Both the position numbers and the translations under genes were made by a program. The notes beneath the pieces were generated by a model. The model was given only the letters and a program-made list of their open reading frames with translations, did not search any database and was not told the DNA's origin. Shown one piece after another: positions 3,629-6,242 of a stretch of 6,242 bases of DNA (its first letter is position 1; every line of letters begins with the position of its first letter). This DNA is from Flavobacteriales bacterium UBA7519 (GTDB lineage Bacteria; Bacteroidota; Bacteroidia; Flavobacteriales; Weeksellaceae): the NCBI GenBank assembly GCA_002476905.1, contig DLND01000211.1, positions 1-6,242 on the forward strand, read 5' to 3'.

Positions 3629-6242
3629 ATGATTCAAAAAACTACAAAAAGATTCGGGAAAAAAAATGCGGTGTTATCCACAGCCGTTATTTTCTTTTCC
3701 GGAATTTATTTTACTCAGGCTCAGCAAACTCAGCCTGTCAAAGATTCGGCTTTGGATAAACAAATCGAAGAGGTGGTTCTGGTTGGTTCCAGAAGTGGTG
3801 GACGATCCAAAGCGGACAGTCCAGTTCCAGTAGACGTCTTCAACCTAAAGGATATTCAGCTGAGTTTGCCGCAGACTAATATTAATCAGATTCTTAATAG
3901 CATTGCGCCATCTTTTACATCCACTATCCAGACGAATGCGGATGGATCAGATCATCTTGATCCGGCACAGCTGAGAGGTTTAGGTCCAGATCAGGCATTA
4001 GTTTTGGTCAATGGGAAAAGACGTCATACTTCAGCTTTAATTAATGTGAACGGAACTCCCGGAAGAGGATCTGTGGGAACAGATTTGAATGCGATTCCTG
4101 CATTTGCATTAAGCAAAATTGAAGTACTGAGAGACGGTGCTTCTGCACAATATGGTTCGGATGCTATCGCTGGAGTAATGAACCTTCAGCTCAAAAAAGA
4201 CACGGGAAAACTAACAGGACAGTTCAATTATGGTGGTTATCTGACGCCGGCAGCCAATGATCATACAGGAAATTATGACGGACAGCAGTATCAGGTAGAT
4301 CTGAACTATGGTAATAAAATAGGGAAAAGAGGTGGTTTTTATAATTTGACTTGGTCTTCACAATTCCGTGATCCTACAAGAAGAGCCGGAACTGAAAGTG
4401 CACCGATTTACAATGCTTACAATGCTATTGAAAAAAGAGCTTTAGAAAATGGAGTGAATCTTTCTTCTTATTTTAGTAATATTAATAACCTGAAAGGCAC
4501 TGCTGGCGAACAGGATTTTGTTAATCTGATCCATCAATATGCGCAAGGTGTCAGTTATTTTAATTCTGTTTCACCCACTCTTCAATCTAGTATCCAGTCT
4601 GCAAATAGCATAACTGCTTTGCAAAATGTTCTTAAAACATCAGCATTTACAACCGATCAATTAAACTATTTGACAGACCAAGAGTTGGCTTACAGAGGAC
4701 AGACCAGAAAAGACTTTAATATGCAGGTTGGGCAATCGAAACTGAACAATCATCAGATATTTGCAAATGTAGAAGTACCTCTGAACGACGACTGGAAAGT
4801 TTATACCTTTGGTGGTTACTCGATTCGAAATGGCGCTTCCGGTGGTTTCTACAGAAGACCTACACAATCAAGAACATTTACAGGTTTATATATTGACGGT
4901 TATTTACCAGAGATCCATACTAATATTCAGGATGTATCTTTATCTGCCGGAATCAAAGGGAAATGGGATGGTTGGAATGTAGATTTCAGTAATACATTGG
5001 GTCAAAATAGTTTTGATTATACCATTGAAAATACCGGAAATACAAGTTTAAGATCCAATTCGCCAAGTACATTTAAAGCTGGTGGGTTGCAGTTTTTACA
5101 GAACACAATTAATTTAGATTTCAGCAAACAGTTTGATGTTTTTGAAGGTCTGAATGTGGCATTCGGAGCGGAGCAGCGTCACGAGAATTTCAGAATCAAT
5201 CCAGGAGAAGAAGCTTCTTACACGGCTTACGATATTTATGGTAATCCACAAACAGCGGCAACATCAAGTTCTGATAAACCAACCGATTTTTTTGGTGCAG
5301 CATTGCCGGGAAGTTCTCAGGTTTTTGCCGGTTTCCGGGAAGCAAATAGAACCAACAGAAGCAGAAACTCTTATGCTGCTTATGCTGATGTGGAATTCAA
5401 TTTTACCAATTGGCTTTTGGTAGATGCAGCGGTTCGTTACGAGGATTATTCGGATTTTGGTTCTACATTTAACTATAAATTAGCTTCAAGAATCAAACTG
5501 GCGGATAATTTCAACTTCCGTTTTGCAGGTTCTACAGGTTTCAGAGCACCATCAATTCACCAGATTTATTATAACACAACTTCCACTTTATTTGTGAATG
5601 GCGAACTGAGAGAAGTAGGAACGTTCAGTAACGATCAGCCGATTGCTGTTGGTTTCGGAATTCCTAATCTAAAACAGGAAACATCCAAGTCATTCAGCAC
5701 AGGATTTACATACAAAATACCTGCACTTAATCTAAACGTTACAGCAGACGCTTATTTTATCAGAATTGATGACAGAATTGTTCTAACTGATCAGTTTACG
5801 AGATTTGCTAATCCTACTACAGAGGCGCAAAAACTGGTGAATGCAGAATTTACAAAAGCAGGTGTAAATGCTGCGCAGTTTTTTGCCAATTCCATTGATA
5901 CGGAAACTAGAGGTTTGGATGTGGTCATCAGCCATAATCTGTCAAAAGAAGCTTTCAAATTAACCAATGATTTTGCCATCAATTTGAATAACACCAGAAA
6001 AGTAGGAGATATCCACGCTTCGGATCTCCTTAAAAATGCAGGTCTGGAAACCACTTATTTTGGGGAGCGTTCTAGAGTGTATCTAGAAGACTCTGTTCCT
6101 AAAATCAAGGCCAGTTTATCTAATAACTTTAAATGGAATGATTTTAATTTTTACCTGAGAAACACCTATTACGGAAAAGTTTACGGTGCGGATAATGTGG
6201 ATGCCAATTTTGACGGAATATTGTTACCAAACGAACACCAGC
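3629..6242 (+). CDS. TonB-dependent outer-membrane receptor, 3' end beyond the window
   Basis: The frame is open from ATG 3629 to the window end (871 codons); the last barrel strands are missing, probably about 100 residues. A signal peptide covers about residues 1-31, with a basic start, a hydrophobic core and cleavage near TQA|Q. A TonB-box-like IEEVVLVGSR follows at 46-55. The plug domain spans about 65-190, with QLRGLGPDQALVLVNGKRRH (114-133) and KIEVLRDGASAQYGSDAIAG (163-182). The rest is a beta barrel with aromatic strand ends and GFRAPS at 637-642, a signature of these receptors. There is no N-terminal carboxypeptidase-like domain and no SusD gene in view, so it is not a clear SusC-type glycan system. 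Such proteins import scarce ligands using TonB-ExbBD energy. The ATG follows an A/T-rich leader without a Shine-Dalgarno site, as usual in Bacteroidota. Control by the SAM riboswitch suggests a methionine or sulfur-related ligand, but the substrate cannot be read from sequence. Confidence 0.95.
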   Translation, partial: MIQKTTKRFGKKNAVLSTAVIFFSGIYFTQAQQTQPVKDSALDKQIEEVVLVGSRSGGRSKADSPVPVDVFNLKDIQLSLPQTNINQILNSIAPSFTSTIQTNADGSDHLDPAQLRGLGPDQALVLVNGKRRHTSALINVNGTPGRGSVGTDLNAIPAFALSKIEVLRDGASAQYGSDAIAGVMNLQLKKDTGKLTGQFNYGGYLTPAANDHTGNYDGQQYQVDLNYGNKIGKRGGFYNLTWSSQFRDPTRRAGTESAPIYNAYNAIEKRALENGVNLSSYFSNINNLKGTAGEQDFVNLIHQYAQGVSYFNSVSPTLQSSIQSANSITALQNVLKTSAFTTDQLNYLTDQELAYRGQTRKDFNMQVGQSKLNNHQIFANVEVPLNDDWKVYTFGGYSIRNGASGGFYRRPTQSRTFTGLYIDGYLPEIHTNIQDVSLSAGIKGKWDGWNVDFSNTLGQNSFDYTIENTGNTSLRSNSPSTFKAGGLQFLQNTINLDFSKQFDVFEGLNVAFGAEQRHENFRINPGEEASYTAYDIYGNPQTAATSSSDKPTDFFGAALPGSSQVFAGFREANRTNRSRNSYAAYADVEFNFTNWLLVDAAVRYEDYSDFGSTFNYKLASRIKLADNFNFRFAGSTGFRAPSIHQIYYNTTSTLFVNGELREVGTFSNDQPIAVGFGIPNLKQETSKSFSTGFTYKIPALNLNVTADAYFIRIDDRIVLTDQFTRFANPTTEAQKLVNAEFTKAGVNAAQFFANSIDTETRGLDVVISHNLSKEAFKLTNDFAINLNNTRKVGDIHASDLLKNAGLETTYFGERSRVYLEDSVPKIKASLSNNFKWNDFNFYLRNTYYGKVYGADNVDANFDGILLPNEHQ

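Noticed and set aside
4661..4867. Minus-strand open frame of 68 codons
   Set aside because: It lies wholly inside the receptor coding region on the opposite strand, shows no recognisable domain, and the receptor frame is continuous and family-matched across it.
5154..5423. Plus-strand open frame of 89 codons
   Set aside because: It is a shifted frame inside the receptor gene; its translation has no family resemblance while the receptor frame encodes typical barrel sequence here.
5791..6054. Minus-strand open frame of 87 codons
   Set aside because: It is antisense to the receptor barrel with no promoter or domain evidence; a chance frame.

Overview
The window looks like chromosomal DNA from a flavobacterium (Bacteroidota), most likely Chryseobacterium or a close relative in the Weeksellaceae. 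The evidence is AT-rich DNA, start codons preceded by A/T-rich leaders without clear Shine-Dalgarno sites, TAnnTTTG-type -7 promoter elements, TCTAnnn heptamer repeats between genes, and protein families typical of that group (DUF4197, a CobB-like sirtuin without zinc cysteines, a large TonB-dependent receptor). The genus is inferred from gene character, not from a marker gene.

Layout. Positions 5-25 hold three short heptamer repeats. Positions 26-277 (minus) are a wrecked DUF4197 gene: the start codon, signal peptide and C-terminal 63 residues survive, but the middle is deleted and the reading frame is broken. Positions 346-3284 (minus) are a tightly packed three-gene operon transcribed in the order DUF72 protein, Sir2 family deacylase, GNAT-nitrilase fusion. 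Its genes abut (TAA|ATG) or overlap by one base (TAATG). Positions 3285-3628 form a divergent intergenic region holding two overlapping palindromes, a plus-strand -7 element, a SAM-I (S-box) riboswitch aptamer, and a terminator/antiterminator expression platform. From 3629 a TonB-dependent outer-membrane receptor runs rightward and is cut off by the window end; 871 codons are visible.

How the parts work together. The receptor appears to be controlled by S-adenosylmethionine. With SAM bound, helix P1 should hold its 3' strand and let a 13-bp hairpin terminate transcription. Without SAM, the same strand can pair across the top of the terminator (12 bp with one bulge) and allow read-through. This suggests the receptor imports methionine or another sulfur compound, or something needed when methionine is scarce. 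The opposite operon joins a sirtuin with the Tyr-x-x-Arg signature of desuccinylase-type enzymes to an acetyltransferase fused to an amidase, so reversible acylation or amide clean-up is a reasonable but unproven theme.

The most interesting items are the SAM-controlled TonB receptor with its complete switch, the zinc-less sirtuin translationally coupled to a GNAT-nitrilase, and the internally deleted DUF4197 pseudogene.
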